DNA of 64,000 nucleotides from Malus domestica (taxonomy: Eukaryota > Streptophyta > Magnoliopsida > Rosales > Rosaceae): contig NC_091672.1 in assembly GCF_042453785.1 (NCBI RefSeq), positions 873,001-937,000 on the forward strand, in the 5' to 3' direction. The notes beneath the pieces were generated by a model that made no database searches, was not told where the DNA came from, and saw only the letters and a program-made list of their open reading frames with translations. The translations under genes and the position numbers were made by a program. Each line of letters begins with the position of its first letter. Within the stretch, counting starts at the first letter, position 1. Below, piece by piece: positions 10,125 to 21,569 of this stretch.

Positions 10125-10794
10125 GAAAGGGGTTCGAAAGCGCACACCCAAATTCGCAAATCAAAATGGGTTCTGACCCTGTCGTCGTTATACACCAATT
10201 GAGCAAGAGTGGTCTTTCCATCCCACCCATCCCCACAATAGGGATGACATCGACATTGCGCCTTATACCGTCTTCACTGCTCTCAGACACTAACCTGCTC
10301 ATCAAAACCTTCTTATCTTCGTCTCGGCCATAAATGGCAGATTCCTCAATCAAAGAAGTAGTTCCCAATCTCGCAGGTTGTTCAATTTGTTCAATCTCTC
10401 CAACGTTGTTCAACTTATTCAACGAATTAAAACCGTATTTGCCTCTCTCGGATTCAACAGCACTCAACCTCTCCCTCAGTTGATTCAATTCAACGGCGAT
10501 CTGACGACGTTGACCGACGCGGCGGACTTGACAGAAACAAATGAAGGAGTTGAGTATGCAAAACCGTACCTTCTCGGAGATTCCGAACTGGAGTTTTTGA
10601 ATCTTGATTTTAAGAAGAGCGGTATCCCACTCGTCCAACAGCTCCTCCAAGTCGTAGACGGCGTCTGTGAAGTCGCACAGCCACTTGCGGACGAAGACAT
10701 CCTTCAGTTGTCTCCGCTGTGCGTCCTCCAGCAGCGGTTGGATTTCACGGAGGACGGCGGCCAATTGGGTGTCTCCCTTTTCTACAAGTCGGTC
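10125..10794 (-). pseudogene. Captured CNL (RGA-type) resistance gene fragment, CC plus partial NB-ARC
   Basis: The minus-strand frame encodes a Rx-type coiled-coil domain (LEDAQRRQLKDVFVRKWL, then DAVYDLEELLDEWD), a linker, and the NB-ARC start ([21 protein letters not shown]). At the Walker A loop, around 10219-10233, one G is missing. The frame then shifts, and the expected continuation ([18 protein letters not shown]) appears in another frame at 10125-10198. The remaining NB-ARC motifs and the LRR domain are absent. It lies in gag orientation inside a retrotransposon, so it is a captured, non-functional copy. A plus-strand ORF over the same bases (10378-11064) is its shadow. Confidence 0.85.
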
Positions 10795-11064
10795 AGTGAG
10801 GTTAGTGAAATCGGGCGCGGCAGCGCCCCACCAGTGAACGTCGGAGCCAGGGAGCATGTCGAAATCGGAGACCTTGAAGGAGCAATCATCGATTATCTGA
10901 ATGGAGCCGCAGAGTTGATGCTGGAGCATTTTGAATTCAGATTCAGAGTTGACGAGGGGGCTGGTCTTAGGGCAACCCGGATCGGCATGGCTGAATGCAA
11001 GGAGGATGAGGAGGAAATGAGAGAAAGAAGAACCAGGGACAGCAAGCTCAAGTTCGAACCCTAA
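10795..11064 (-). pseudogene. Captured fragment resembling DOMON/cytochrome b561-type protein (At5g54830-like)
   Basis: The frame just upstream of the CNL piece reads PGCPKTSPLVNSESEFKML, then IDDCSFKVSDFDMLPGSDV and HWWGAAAPDFTNL. It follows a hydrophobic leader (FSHFLLILLAFSHA) like a signal peptide. I recall this pattern from the N-terminus of the At5g54830-type family, without having checked it. The frame runs directly into the CNL sequence near 10794, so two unrelated host genes are fused. Only the first-exon part of the donor is present. Confidence 0.5.
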
Positions 11065-11498
11065 ACGCCATCGTTTTCCGCACTGAGAGAGTCTGCAGCT
11101 ACAGAGACTGATGCGGTTGATGATGATGTTATGTTGAACTGGACTCGAGCTTGAAGTGGACAAGGAAGGCCTGGATTTGGGCTTCTTGCTAGGTTTGTAA
11201 GATGGAGAGCTTGGTCCAAGTGGATTTTGGGTTTTGAGAGTCGACGCTAATGATGACGATGGTTAAACTGGGCTTTTTTTTGCAATTTTAAAGCGAATGA
11301 TCAAAGGCCTATTTCTCTTATTGCTCTGCACCCTTGGATTCTGGAGGATTTAAGCTGTCCACCTCACTCTGACCTTTGATTGGGTCAAAACTAGTGTGGG
11401 CCATGTCCTGAACCTTGAAGAGGTCTTTGACTTGCAGAGAGATTGGGCTCTGGGAGCCGCTTGTAGAATTTTGGCTAAAGGGGTTGCTTCTTGTGGCC

Positions 11499-11499
<1 letters not shown>

Positions 11500-11537
<38 letters not shown>

Positions 11538-11640
11538 TTTTAATACATAAAACATATGTATTTTTTTTCTTTTTCTTTTTTTTTTTGTAAATACATAAAA
11601 CATGTCTTTTTTTTTTTCTTCTTTTTTTTTTGTACAAAGA
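11500..11640. repeat. AT microsatellite and poly-T tracts
   Basis: (TA)n at about 11505-11534, then poly-T runs separated by AATACATAAAACAT. No gene. Confidence 0.8.
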
Positions 11641-11814
11641 AATTGTAATAGCATCAAAACTTTTAATTAAATCTTTATTCCTTATTTTGGTGTGACTGAA
11701 CTCAAATTTTGAATATTCGAGCTGCCTACGTACCCCTCCAAAGAAGAGATCAAGTCGTAACGTAGTTCAAATACATACATATTTTTGGTATTTTTTTTGT
11801 GCCGTTTGCAGTTT

Positions 11815-12160
11815 TAACTCATGCAGGCAGGCAAGGAGTGTTGGTGTCGTTTGCAGTTTCAACTCGTGCAGACAAGGAGCATTTGGTGCCGTGTTGCAGT
11901 TTCAGCTCGTGCAGGCAATGAGCGTTTTGGTGTTGCCTTTTATGCTGGTGCAGACCAGGAGCGTTGATGTCGCCTTTTATGCTCGTGCGGGTCAGGAGCG
12001 TTGATGTTGCCTTTTATGCTCGTGCAGACCAGGAGCTTTGTGTCGCCTTTTATGCTCGTGCGGGTCAGGAGCGTTGATGTTGCCTTTTATGCTTGTGCAG
12101 ACCAGGAGCTTTGTGCCATGCAGTTTAGACTCGTGCGGGCAAGGAGCTTTGTGAATTTTG
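11815..12160. repeat. Degenerate tandem repeat next to the end of gag
   Basis: About eight units of roughly 40-50 bp built on CTCGTGCAGACCAGGAGC with a GCCTTTTATG link. They lie immediately 3' of the gag stop on the minus strand, where protease and pol would start in an autonomous element. Confidence 0.8.
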
Positions 12161-14059
12161 TCAAGCAATTTTGGAGAGGTGTTCCTCACAATCTTCATAG
12201 CAAGGAGCCTTGACCGAGTGATTGAAGAAGTCTTCAGGAAAGAAATCGCGCATCGTGATGGGGATGGACGATCTATGTGTTGAAATTTCATCATTTTCAA
12301 CACGTTCACGTTGCTTTGAAGGTTGACAAGAGCTGCTTTGCCCCCTTTCCGATTGGCGGACTTGTGGAGGAGACGTATGCTTCTTGTGTAATTTCTTAGG
12401 AGTGACTTGAGTCCATCCTTCAACTTTGCTTGTCTTAGAGGATGCCCCCAGTGGTTGAGGTGAAAACTTTGAGTCGGAAGAGCCAGAAGTGAAGGTGGTA
12501 TAGTTTGACTTCTCCACATCGTCAAGATCTAGCTCGATGATTCCTTTCTGAGCCAGCTTCATGATGAGATCTTTCAGCACGAAACATTTTTCTGTCGGAT
12601 GACTGATGAAGCGGTGGAATTTACAGTACCTTGGACTGTCAGTGCGATTCATCTCTTCTGGCCGTTTGCACTCAGGCAAACTAATCACTTTCTTTTCCAG
12701 CAAGTCTTCTAACATGGCAACCACATCAGAGTCGGGGAATGGATAAGTTTTCTCCTCAAGCTCCTTCAAAGTGCGTCTATGCATCTCTTGATCACGAAAG
12801 CCTTCGGCTTGAATCGCCTTGCCTCGTGTAGGGATTTTGACGGGAGTTGTGTTGACTGTCATTGCTTCCTTGATGGATTTCCACGCAGTCTTCTCCAACT
12901 TTGGCCCAAGCACTTTGTCGTTCTTATAGTCGGCGATCGGTTCTTTCTTCCCATGATGGGCGATGCTCAACTCCATGTCATGGGCGCGGGTGGCTAGCTC
13001 TTCGAATGTCCGTGGTTTAATGCCTTGAAGGATGTAATGCAAACCCCATTGCATGCCTTGGATGCACATCTCGATTGAAGAGGTTTCCGAGAGCCTGTCT
13101 TTGTAGTCGAGGCTTAGAGTGCGCCATCTGTTGATGTAGTCAATGACTGGCTCGTCCTTCCACTGCTTTGTGCTCGTTAGCTCTAGCATGCTGACAGTGC
13201 GGTGGGTACTGTAGAAGCGGTTGAGGAATTCCCTCTCTAATTGCTCCCATCTGTTGATGGACTCAGGCTCTAGGTCCGTGTACCACTCAAAGACGTTTCC
13301 TTTCAGCGAGCGCACAAACTGCTTGGCAAGGTAGTCCCCTTCGGTTCCTGCGTTGTTGCAAGTTTCAACAAAGTGGGCAACGTGCTGTTTCGGGTTTCCC
13401 TTTCCATCGAATTGCATGAACTTTGGCGGTTGATAACCCATCGGCATCCTTAGGGCATCAATTTTCTTTGAATACGCCTTCGAGTACAACCCGGAGGTAT
13501 TTGAGCTCCCTTCGTATTGTGCCTTGACGGTGCTGGCGATCATCTCCTACAGTTGCTGGATAGAAAGAGATCTCATGAGTGCCGGCTTCACATCGATATT
13601 CTCCACTGGAGGCTCCTCTTCTGGGTTAGGGTTATCTCCGTCCTGTGGCTCCAGTCGGCTGACGAGTGCAGCGATTTGCAAGTCTTTTTCTTCCACAGTT
13701 CGGGTTAGCCTTGCGATTGCTTCATTCATTTGAGCCAGCTGCTCATCGATTGAAGTTGCTCCAATGGTCATGACTTGCATGGCTGAACTGCCGCTCGAAT
13801 CGGCATCGGAGAGCATGGATTCGAAGTATTTCCTTGGACTTTCGCCCCTTGGTGCCTTTGGTGAGGCTAAGGTGATCAAAGGCTCGTGCCTTGGGTGCTC
13901 TTGTTCCCTTGGCAGAGTTGATGCAGAGGTGAAAGAGGCGGCATAAGTAGCTTTTGCTTTGCTTCGAGTCGTGATGCCTAAAGTGACACCTCTTGCGACG
14001 ATGACGCTCTTGTTCTTTACGCCAGTTGCGGGAACAGTTTGAGCCTTCCTTGAAGCCAT
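12161..14059 (-). pseudogene. Retrotransposon gag polyprotein, one in-frame amber stop
   Basis: One frame runs from the ATG at 14059 (MASRKAQTVPATG) to the stop at 12161, broken only by a TAG at 13547-13549 after about 170 residues. The main part carries the Retrotrans_gag pattern: FDGKGNPKQHVAHFVETC, then WEQLEREFLNRFY and VIDYINRWRTLSLDYKDR. A zinc-knuckle-like CKFHRFISHPTEKC, in the form usual for Tat-type gag, follows near 12600. The N-terminal 170 residues include a coiled-coil (LAQMNEAIARLTRTVEEKD). No protease follows. The amber codon may be a disabling mutation or a read-through site; sequence alone cannot tell. Confidence 0.85.
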
Positions 14060-14111
14060 TAATTTTGGAAGTGTGCTTGAATTTCTTGAACGGAGAAAGA
14101 GATGAGAGGTA

Positions 14112-14138
14112 GAGATTGTCCCACTGGGCGTGCCAATT
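14112..14138 (-). other. Probable primer-binding region of the LTR element
   Basis: Directly inside the 5' LTR the minus strand reads AATTGGCACGCCCAGTGGGA. This position and the GGCACGCCCAGTGGG form are usual for plant gypsy primer-binding sites. The matching tRNA was not identified. Confidence 0.55.
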
Positions 14139-15781
14139 TGTGAACACGGAAATTTCCTGAAACGAAAGAGACAAGAACAACGTGCACAAACAAATATTTG
14201 TATTTGATGATTTTGGGTTACAATCTCTCTCTATTTTGATCCTCTGATTCGATCTCCGTAAGGTGTGTATTTGTGGATGTGTGATTGATCCAAAGGGTCG
14301 TTGGGCTTGATCTAAGGATGAACGTTCTTCAAGGGCCGTGGACTTGATCTTGAAGGTGGATTTGAGCGGATCTTCAAAGGCAGTGGCGGATCCACAGTGG
14401 GGTCAATGAGGTCGCACGACCCCTTGGAAGCCATGGAAACAACCTTAGAGACCCATTGGAGCTGCTGGTGCGACCCCTTGGAGCTGCTGGTGAGACCCCT
14501 TGGCTGCACACCAAGTGTTCGACGAAAGGTCTGAAAGAACCAAGGATGCTGTCAGCCAAGACCTAACACAAATAAAGGGAAGCCAGCCAGCATGCATAAC
14601 GAGACCGATATTTTGGGGGGGGTGGCTGTGGTCACACCAAAAGATGCAGAAAAATCTCAAAATTCAATCAGATTGTGACGAAGATTATCCACAAAGAGGC
14701 AGAGTGGAGACATACGTTACTATTTTGTGTTTATGTTTTTTTTTGGGTTCGGCAATGCCGAGGAGGTCGATGACATGGAGCCAAACATTTGCATCGAATT
14801 CAAACAAAAGTTTTGGTTCTTATATTTATTTTCTGAGAGGTTATACAACTTAGGACTTGCAGTGCACTATGTTTGTATGTGACCCCACCACGTGTTTTAA
14901 TACGAATGGTCGCGCTATCCTACCAAGACTCGATGAAATGACGATATGCATGTCATTTCTGTTAAAAAAAAATTGCGCGCTATCCTTATTGACCCCTCAA
15001 ACATTATTTCCTGGATCCGCCATTGTTCAAAGGGGCTTTTGGGCTTGATCTTTGAAGAACAGTGATGAACGGATCTCCAAAGGCTTTTGGGCTTGATCTT
15101 GAAGAACAGTGATGAACGGATCTTCAAGGGCTTTTGGGCTTGATCTTGAAGAACGGTTGGATGTGTGGATTTGTCGACGTTGTTGATCTAAAGGGCCGTT
15201 GGAGCTTAATCTTGGATGAACGGATGATGAACGATGGTGCTTTCTTCAAGGGCCGTCGGGGCTTGATCTTGAATTGGTGGATGGTTGATCCAAGGGCCGT
15301 CGGGGCTTGATCTTGGAAGAACGATGAACGAAGAACGAAGAACACTTTCTTCAAGGGCCGTCGGGGCTTGATCTTGAATTGGTGGATGATTGTTGATCCA
15401 AAGGGCCGTTGGGGCTTGATCTTGGAAGAACGATGAACGAAGAACAAATAAGGCTTTCTTGATTCTTCGGGAACCTGGATGCTTTAGAGCTTCGGAGTTT
15501 CAGAGCTTCAGAGCTTCAAGGTGTAATATGAATTGGTTCCCCCCAAATGAATGAAATTGGCTTGTATTTATAGAATTTTCCAAGGCCTAATTTTGAATAT
15601 AATATCCCAGATGAAATAAGTCGTTTCTGCCAGGTGTTGACACGTGTCCTATTTGATGACTTTTCCAACTCATTTCAATTTTCGTTGAGTCACACGCTAC
15701 GTGTAAAATTTATGTAATACATGAGCGTTGACACTTTGATTTATCGGTCAACATTTATTTACCAAAATTTCGATGTCTACC
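14139..15781 (-). repeat. 5' LTR of the gag-only element, carrying a nested hAT
   Basis: Same ends as the left LTR, and about 990 bp once the nested 645-bp element and its 8-bp duplication are discounted. It differs from the left LTR by scattered substitutions and by loss and gain of minisatellite units. Confidence 0.87.
14381..15025. mobile_element. Non-autonomous hAT nested in the 5' LTR
   Basis: The ends CAGTGGCGGATCC and GGATCCGCCATTG are inverted. Perfect 8-bp duplications TTCAAAGG lie at 14373-14380 and 15026-15033. The left LTR keeps the site unoccupied with a single TTCAAAGG near 5261. No transposase ORF. Confidence 0.93.
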
Positions 15782-16066
15782 ATCTTCTTCAAGTATGTAA
15801 GATTTGCGTGTTTTGATTTGCACAAATTGATATAGTGATTCTACGAATGTAACCAACATAGACGCAAAATGTTATTAAATTAATAAATTTGGATACATGG
15901 AAAAGCAGACTCTGATTGAGCAATTACAACAACATGCTAGCAGCTGCTAGCTAATACAGAATTAAATTCTATTATTGTATGTCGCACACAATTAATTAAA
16001 AGAACAAATTAATAAATTTGGATACATAGGTGTATTTATGCATATTGCATGTGTCAGATATGACCA

Positions 16067-16834
16067 TCAGACTGCAACAGCAAGGAAGACTCCGACTACG
16101 GCGGCCGCGAAGACTTGGTATCCGGAAAAGATAATCCCGCGAACGGCGGAGGATGGAGCGGGCGCAGGCGCGGCGTCCATAACAGTAATAACAAGCTTCT
16201 GTTCCAAATCAGCACAGTGATTGGCAGCTGTACAAATGTACCATTTGTTTCCAGGAGTCTTCAGCTCTATTCTGTCGTTTCCAGAAGTGAGTGGTGCTTG
16301 ATCATTTGCTGTTGGTTTAACACATTCCTTGAAGCCAGTTCCGTTCACCTTGAACACATTGTGGGGTGGGTTCGAGTACTTGAACACTGCATGCACGTAC
16401 AAATTTGCATGATTAGTTGTTATAAATCAATCATTTGTGCATGCGAGTGTCGACTATCAATAACTTTTTTTGCCAGATTTGTCAAACAAATGTGTATATA
16501 TTTTGTTAGACTGTGAATCTAGTTGACGAGAATCAATCAAATTAAATGGCGGATCGAGATTCACAAATCTGACAAACAGTTACATATATATGGCAAAACA
16601 ATTATTTTTTATTATGCTAAACATATAATTTATACTTATAATGTGTAATTGAAATGTGCATGTATTACCTAGTGCATCACCAACATGAAACGTTTTGTCC
16701 TTGGCCCAATTTGAATAATCAACACCAGTTGTCCAGCCGCTATCACCTCCGACGATGAAGTCGGTTGCCATGGCGATTGTAGGAAGAAGGATCATAACAA
16801 GGGTTACTAGGGTGACAAATTTGTTGGAAGCCAT
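16067..16834 (-). CDS. Phytocyanin, gene B
   Basis: Exons are complement of 16669-16834 and 16067-16386, joined in phase 1 (GDALVFKYSNPP), giving 161 aa. Signal peptide MASNKFVTLVTLVMILLPTIAMA, then TDFIVGGDSGWTTGVDY. Copper ligands are His in PPHNVFKV, Cys in WYIC, His in NHC and Gln in EQKL; a Gln axial ligand is the stellacyanin-type choice, unlike Met in gene A. A Pro/Ala stretch (DAAPAPAPSS) and a hydrophobic tail (VFAAAVVGVFLAVAV) fit a GPI-anchored, arabinogalactan-like C-terminus. The residue before the axial Gln is Glu here but Gly in gene C. It is nearly identical to gene C, with about 3 kb of flanking sequence duplicated too. Confidence 0.9.
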
Positions 16835-16923
16835 TGGAGGTAATTAATTTGATAATACAGATATTAATCTTTGTATTAGCTCTCACTTGGGTGTATTTTG
16901 GTGTGGGGATGTATGTGTTTGGT

Positions 16924-16932
16924 CTATTTATA
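16924..16932 (-). promoter_or_regulatory. TATA box of phytocyanin gene B
   Basis: TATAAATAG on the minus strand about 90 bp upstream of the ATG, in a region duplicated upstream of gene C. Confidence 0.68.
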
Positions 16933-16999
16933 GCATTTTGAATTGTTGAATAAACATCGAAACCCTCGAATTAAAAGACAAAAATATGGAAGACCGCCT

Positions 17000-19726
17000 T
17001 TGGTTGGCTCATCACACTATGTGCTAATACAATAGGTTATAGGATGGTCGGCTTGATTATGTTTTACACTACTATGCATGTAAGGTTAAAAAATGGGAGG
17101 AAAAGGCTGGGAAGATAAAATGTGTGGTTTGTTCGGAGTTGAACGTCCACAATTAATAGACGGAATAATGCTTGCATTCTTTTACGAGGAGAATGCACAT
17201 ATTTTATTATTTACTAATAACATTTTTATCGTATAAAGTTTATAATCGAAATTGTTCAATTTTTTAATCTTAATTTGAAGATTATCCATATATATATATA
17301 TATATCATTCAAATTGGAGATTTTTTGGTCATCCAAATCTATCAAATGAATGGACGATTCATCATGAACATGTTACTTTAAGACTCACATTGTCGATTTA
17401 TTCCATACATTTGGATGCCCGATCTTCGGTTCGAATTATTTTTTGTCAGAATGATGTTCAAATAAAGATTAAGAAATTAAAAGGTTTTGATTATAAAATT
17501 GATAGGGTAAAGATACATTAATAACAAATGGTGGAATGTATCAATGTTAATTAATTAAAATTTTACTTGGTAATTTATTAATTGTTCCAATTCTAATAAC
17601 AATTCATCTAAGACCTCAAAGAAGAGAAAATCGAACTTGAAATCTCGGAGGTAGGAATAAATACATGTAAGATAATCACTTTGTTCATATATTTGTTGAC
17701 AATCCACTATTTCCTATTGGTAAATATCAATAGATTCGAATATAATTACAAGGTTTAATATAATTCTCTATTTTTTACATGCTTCACTTGATCCCAAAGG
17801 GCCAGAACACGCCATATGGAGAAACAATCTGTGAAACGGTCCTAGTCATAAGGTCTCACGTGGAGAACAAGAAGATCAATTCTTTTCTTTGCAAATTCAA
17901 AAACTTGCCGGCTTCGTTAATTAGCACCTGGTCAAAGCATATGTTAGATTATATGTTAAAATTGGTATATAGATTCTATATAAATTGTTTGATAATTCAA
18001 CTGAATCGGAATGAAAATCAATATAATTACTAAAAGGCCTCTAGTTGAAATAAGTTTTTTTTTACTCAAACGATAGATTTGTTAGATTATATGTTAAATT
18101 AAGGAGCCGATAAGGTTCGAACCCACGCGCTGTGGTGCATGGTCAACACTCATCTCCACCATTGTGGTAGATGGCCACTTGTTTGAAATAAATTATTTTA
18201 TATACTAATTTTTGGGTTAAATTTTATATACTAATTAATAGAAAAAAAAGTTAAACGCCCCTTTCACCAAATGTTAAATTTTAAGAAGCTTATGATACAG
18301 GAAAACTGTTAAGCAAATAGACTTTTTATGATGATTTTGTGAAAACTGACTAAAATTCATTGATAATTGCTAATATTTGTGAAAAATCTAAATATTATTC
18401 ACAAGTTGGAGAAGAGTTCATCAGGGGGAATGCAAATATATATTACTATTGTTGAATTTTCATGTGATCTTTTGCATTCTCAATAAATAATCCTTATGTG
18501 ACTCATGCCGTTGATCCACCAGCCGTCTAGGTCCCACCCACTTCAAAGTATCCCATAACATTTTCCTTGTATATAGCACGCAAAAGCTATTGTGAAAAAC
18601 CAACAATTGCATTCTTCACAAAGAGTAATGTTGGGAAACTAAATTTGTGAACAAAATTTTAAAAATTAAAGGACATGAAAGTTGATGATTTGTTTATTAC
18701 TTAAGCGTTGATAAACGTGCTCATTCATATGTATATTGATGACACCTTCATAAACTAGTGAGCAACTACCCATGATTTTCATTGGTTGTAGAAGTTTTAT
18801 AAAAACCATAACGTTCTGGCTAAATTTTCACCCCGATGGTATGTTTCATTTACTTTTATGTTTTCCAGCTTAAAAGTTCAATAAATAAATAAAATGGTAA
18901 TATATTGCTTCCAAATAACTTATAATAATTTTCAGTTGAGGATGCAAAGGATTTTGTGTAACATAAAAAATTGTGAGCAATTAACCACATTTTTAATCCG
19001 ATTTGAAATCTTTAAAATTCATGCAGAACATTTTAAAGGTATGAATGTGTCGACGGATGCCCAAGTCTAGTTAAGTTCTCAGTTCCGATGGAATTTTTAT
19101 TTGTTAATTTCATTTTCCAGTTTAAAAATTCAATATCATATATATGACTCAATAATGGGAAGACCACTTTTCAAGTGGCTTATAACATTTTTCCTTGTGC
19201 GTACAAAATATCTTACGAAAATTTAACATTTGCATTTTTTCACAAAAACGTGAGCAATTAAGCACAACCCTCACCAATTTTAGGTTCCTTAGGAGTTTTA
19301 GGTCCCTTTGCACGCTGCCAACACACCAGAACCCTAAAACTCCCCATCAGTTCATTGTGTAAGGAACATCAGTGCATAAAAGTGCTTCAATCTATTATAT
19401 CTTCGAGTTTGATCATCCAGAAATTCATAATGTCTCTTCTCCAAGTATGTAAAGATTAGGTGTTTTGATTTGCACAAACTGATAAAGTGATACTACGATG
19501 TAACCAACATAGACGCAAAAATGTTATTAAATTAATAAATTTGGATACATGATAGAAGAGCAGACTCCCAGATTGAGCAATTACATCAACATGCTAGCAG
19601 CTGCTAGATAATACAGAATTAAATTCTCTTATTGTATGTTGCACATATATTTTAATTAAAAGAATAAATTAATAAATTTGGATACATAGGTGTATTTTTG
19701 CATATTGCATGTGTCAGATATGACCA
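17000..19726. other. Spacer between genes B and C, with the junction of the tandem duplication
   Basis: 17000-17960 (gene B upstream) matches 20640-21570 (gene C upstream). 18290-19436 matches 4063-5018, and 19437-19726 matches 15782-16066. The duplication unit is therefore about 3.2 kb without the LTR element. The unoccupied form of that element's target is at about 19425-19445. A SINE-like piece lies at 18105-18185. No other gene seen. Confidence 0.75.
18105..18185 (-). repeat. tRNA-derived SINE-like head
   Basis: The minus strand reads ACCACAATGGTGGAGATGAG, then a pol III B-box-like GGTTCGAACC (18114-18123). A diverged relative lies at 43386-43454. It is too short and unstructured to be a tRNA gene. 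Confidence 0.45.
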
Positions 19727-20504
19727 TCAGACTGCAACAGCAAGGAAGACTCCGACGACGGCGGCCGTGAAGCCTTGGTATCCGGAAAAGATGATCCCGC
19801 GAACGGCGGAGGATGGAGCGGGCGCAGGCGCGGCGTCCGTAACAGTAATGACAAGCTTCTGTCCCAAATCAGCACAGTGATTGGCGGCCGCACAAATGTA
19901 CCATTTGTTTCCAGGAGTCTTTAGCTCTATTCTGTCGTTTCCAGAAGTAAGTGGTGCTTGATCATTTGCTGTTGGTTTAACACATTCCTTGAAGCCAGTT
20001 CCGTTCACCTTGAACACATTGTGGGGTGGGTTCGAGTACTTGAACACTGCATGCACGTACAAATTTGCATGATAAATTGTTATAAATCAACCATATTTGT
20101 TCATGTGGGGCTAACACTAACGTTTTTTTGCCAGACTTGTCAAACAAATGATGTGCATATTTTGTTAGACTATGAATCTGGTTGACTAGAATCAATCAAT
20201 TAAATGGTAGATCGAGATTCACAACTCTGACAAACAATTATACATGGCAAAACAGAGAGTATTTTTCATTATGCTAAAACACACACACACACATATATAT
20301 ATATATATGTATGTATAATTGAAATGTGTATGTATTACCTAGTGCATCACCAACATGAAACGTTTTGTCCTTGGCCCAATCTGAATAATCAACACCAGTT
20401 GTCCAGCCTCTATCACCTCCGACGATGAAGTCGGTTGCCATGGCGATTGTAGGAAGAAGGATCAAAGCAAGTGTAACTAGGGTGACAAATTTGTTGGAAG
20501 CCAT
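19727..20504 (-). CDS. Phytocyanin, gene C
   Basis: Exons are complement of 20339-20504 and 19727-20046, giving 161 aa with the same phase-1 junction and exon sizes as gene B. Signal peptide MASNKFVTLVTLALILLPTIAMA. Copper ligands are His in PPHNVFKV, Cys in WYIC, His in NHC and Gln in GQKL. The C-terminal AAPAPAPSS stretch and hydrophobic tail again suggest GPI anchoring. It differs from gene B at only a few residues. The intron is about 290 bp and contains (AC)n and (AT)n microsatellites at 20280-20310. Likely an extracellular electron carrier; the partner is unknown. Confidence 0.9.
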
Positions 20505-20601
20505 TGGAGGTAATTAGTTTGATAATACAGATATTGATCTTTGTATTAGCTCACTTGGGTGTACTAATCTGTATTTTGGTGTGGGAATGTACGTGTCTGA
20601 T

Positions 20602-20610
20602 CTATTTATA
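20602..20610 (-). promoter_or_regulatory. TATA box of phytocyanin gene C
   Basis: TATAAATAG on the minus strand about 100 bp upstream of the ATG, in the duplicated promoter. Confidence 0.68.
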
Positions 20611-21569
20611 GCATTTTGAATTGTTGAATAAACGTCGAAATCCTCGAATTAAAAGACAAAAATATGGAAGACCGCCTTTGGTCGGCTCATCAGACTATGT
20701 GCTAATAAAGTAAGTTATAGGATGGTCGGCTTTATTATGTTGTACACTACTATATAAGGTTAAAAAATGGAAGAAAAAGGCTGGGAAGATAATGTGTGTG
20801 GTTTGTTCGGAAGTTGAACGTCCACCATTAATGGATAGACTAACAAGAATGCTATTCTTTTACGAGGGGAATGCACACAATCTATCATTTACGAGTAAAT
20901 TAATAATTCAAATTGGAGACTGTGATCAAATAAATAGACGATTCATCATAAATATGTCATTTAGGACTCACATCATCTACTTGTTCCATATATTTGGATA
21001 CACGATCTCTGATTCGAACTATTTTTTGTAAGAATGATGTTCAAATGAAATTAATAAATTAAATGGTTCTGGTTACAAAATTTATTTGGTGAAAAATAAG
21101 TTATTAGCAAATAGTAAAATATGTGCATGTCCCACAGAAGTATGCATGTATTATTCTAGTGCAAATCAATGCTAATTAATTAAATATTGATTTTTATTAC
21201 AAACTGTTTTTAATTGTTTCAATTTTCATGACGATTAAGCTAGCTAAGACCTCGAATGAAAGAGGAAATCGAACTTAAAATCTCAGATGTGAGAATAAGT
21301 ACTTATAAGATAGTCATTTTGTTGATATATTTCTTGACAATCAACTATTCTCTATACGTAAAATCTCAATAGATTCAAAGATAATTACAAGGTTTAAATG
21401 GATACTCTCTATATTTTATATGCTTCACATAAGAGCCAGAACACGCCATATGGATGGAGAAGCAATCTGTGAAACGGTCCTAGTCCCGCAGAGAACAACA
21501 AGATCAATTCTTGTCTTTGCAAATTCAAAAACTTTGCCGGCTTCGTTAATTAGCACCTGGTCAAATTAA

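Larger units (their letters stand above)
5024..15781 (-). mobile_element. Non-autonomous Tat/gypsy-like LTR retrotransposon, gag only
   Basis: Two LTRs (5024-6021 and 14139-15781) start TGTGAACACGG on the plus strand and bound the element. Flanking 5-mers GTCTT (5019-5023) and ATCTT (15782-15786) are a near-perfect target duplication. Read on the minus strand the order is 5' LTR, primer-binding region, gag (12161-14059), a repeat array, captured host-gene pieces, an antisense ORF, repeats, a purine tract (GTGGGGGCATT) and the 3' LTR. No protease, reverse transcriptase, RNase H or integrase is visible, so it would depend on an autonomous relative. An antisense ORF near the 3' LTR is known in several Tat-lineage elements (Grande, Retand), which supports this placement. 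Its paralogous empty site lies at about 19436 between genes B and C. Confidence 0.82.

Noticed and set aside
10378..11064. Plus-strand ORF of 228 codons
   Set aside because: Antisense shadow of the captured DOMON-like and CNL sequence, whose minus-strand translation matches known families.
18105..18185. tRNA gene
   Set aside because: B-box-like motif only; no cloverleaf, acceptor stem or proper A box.
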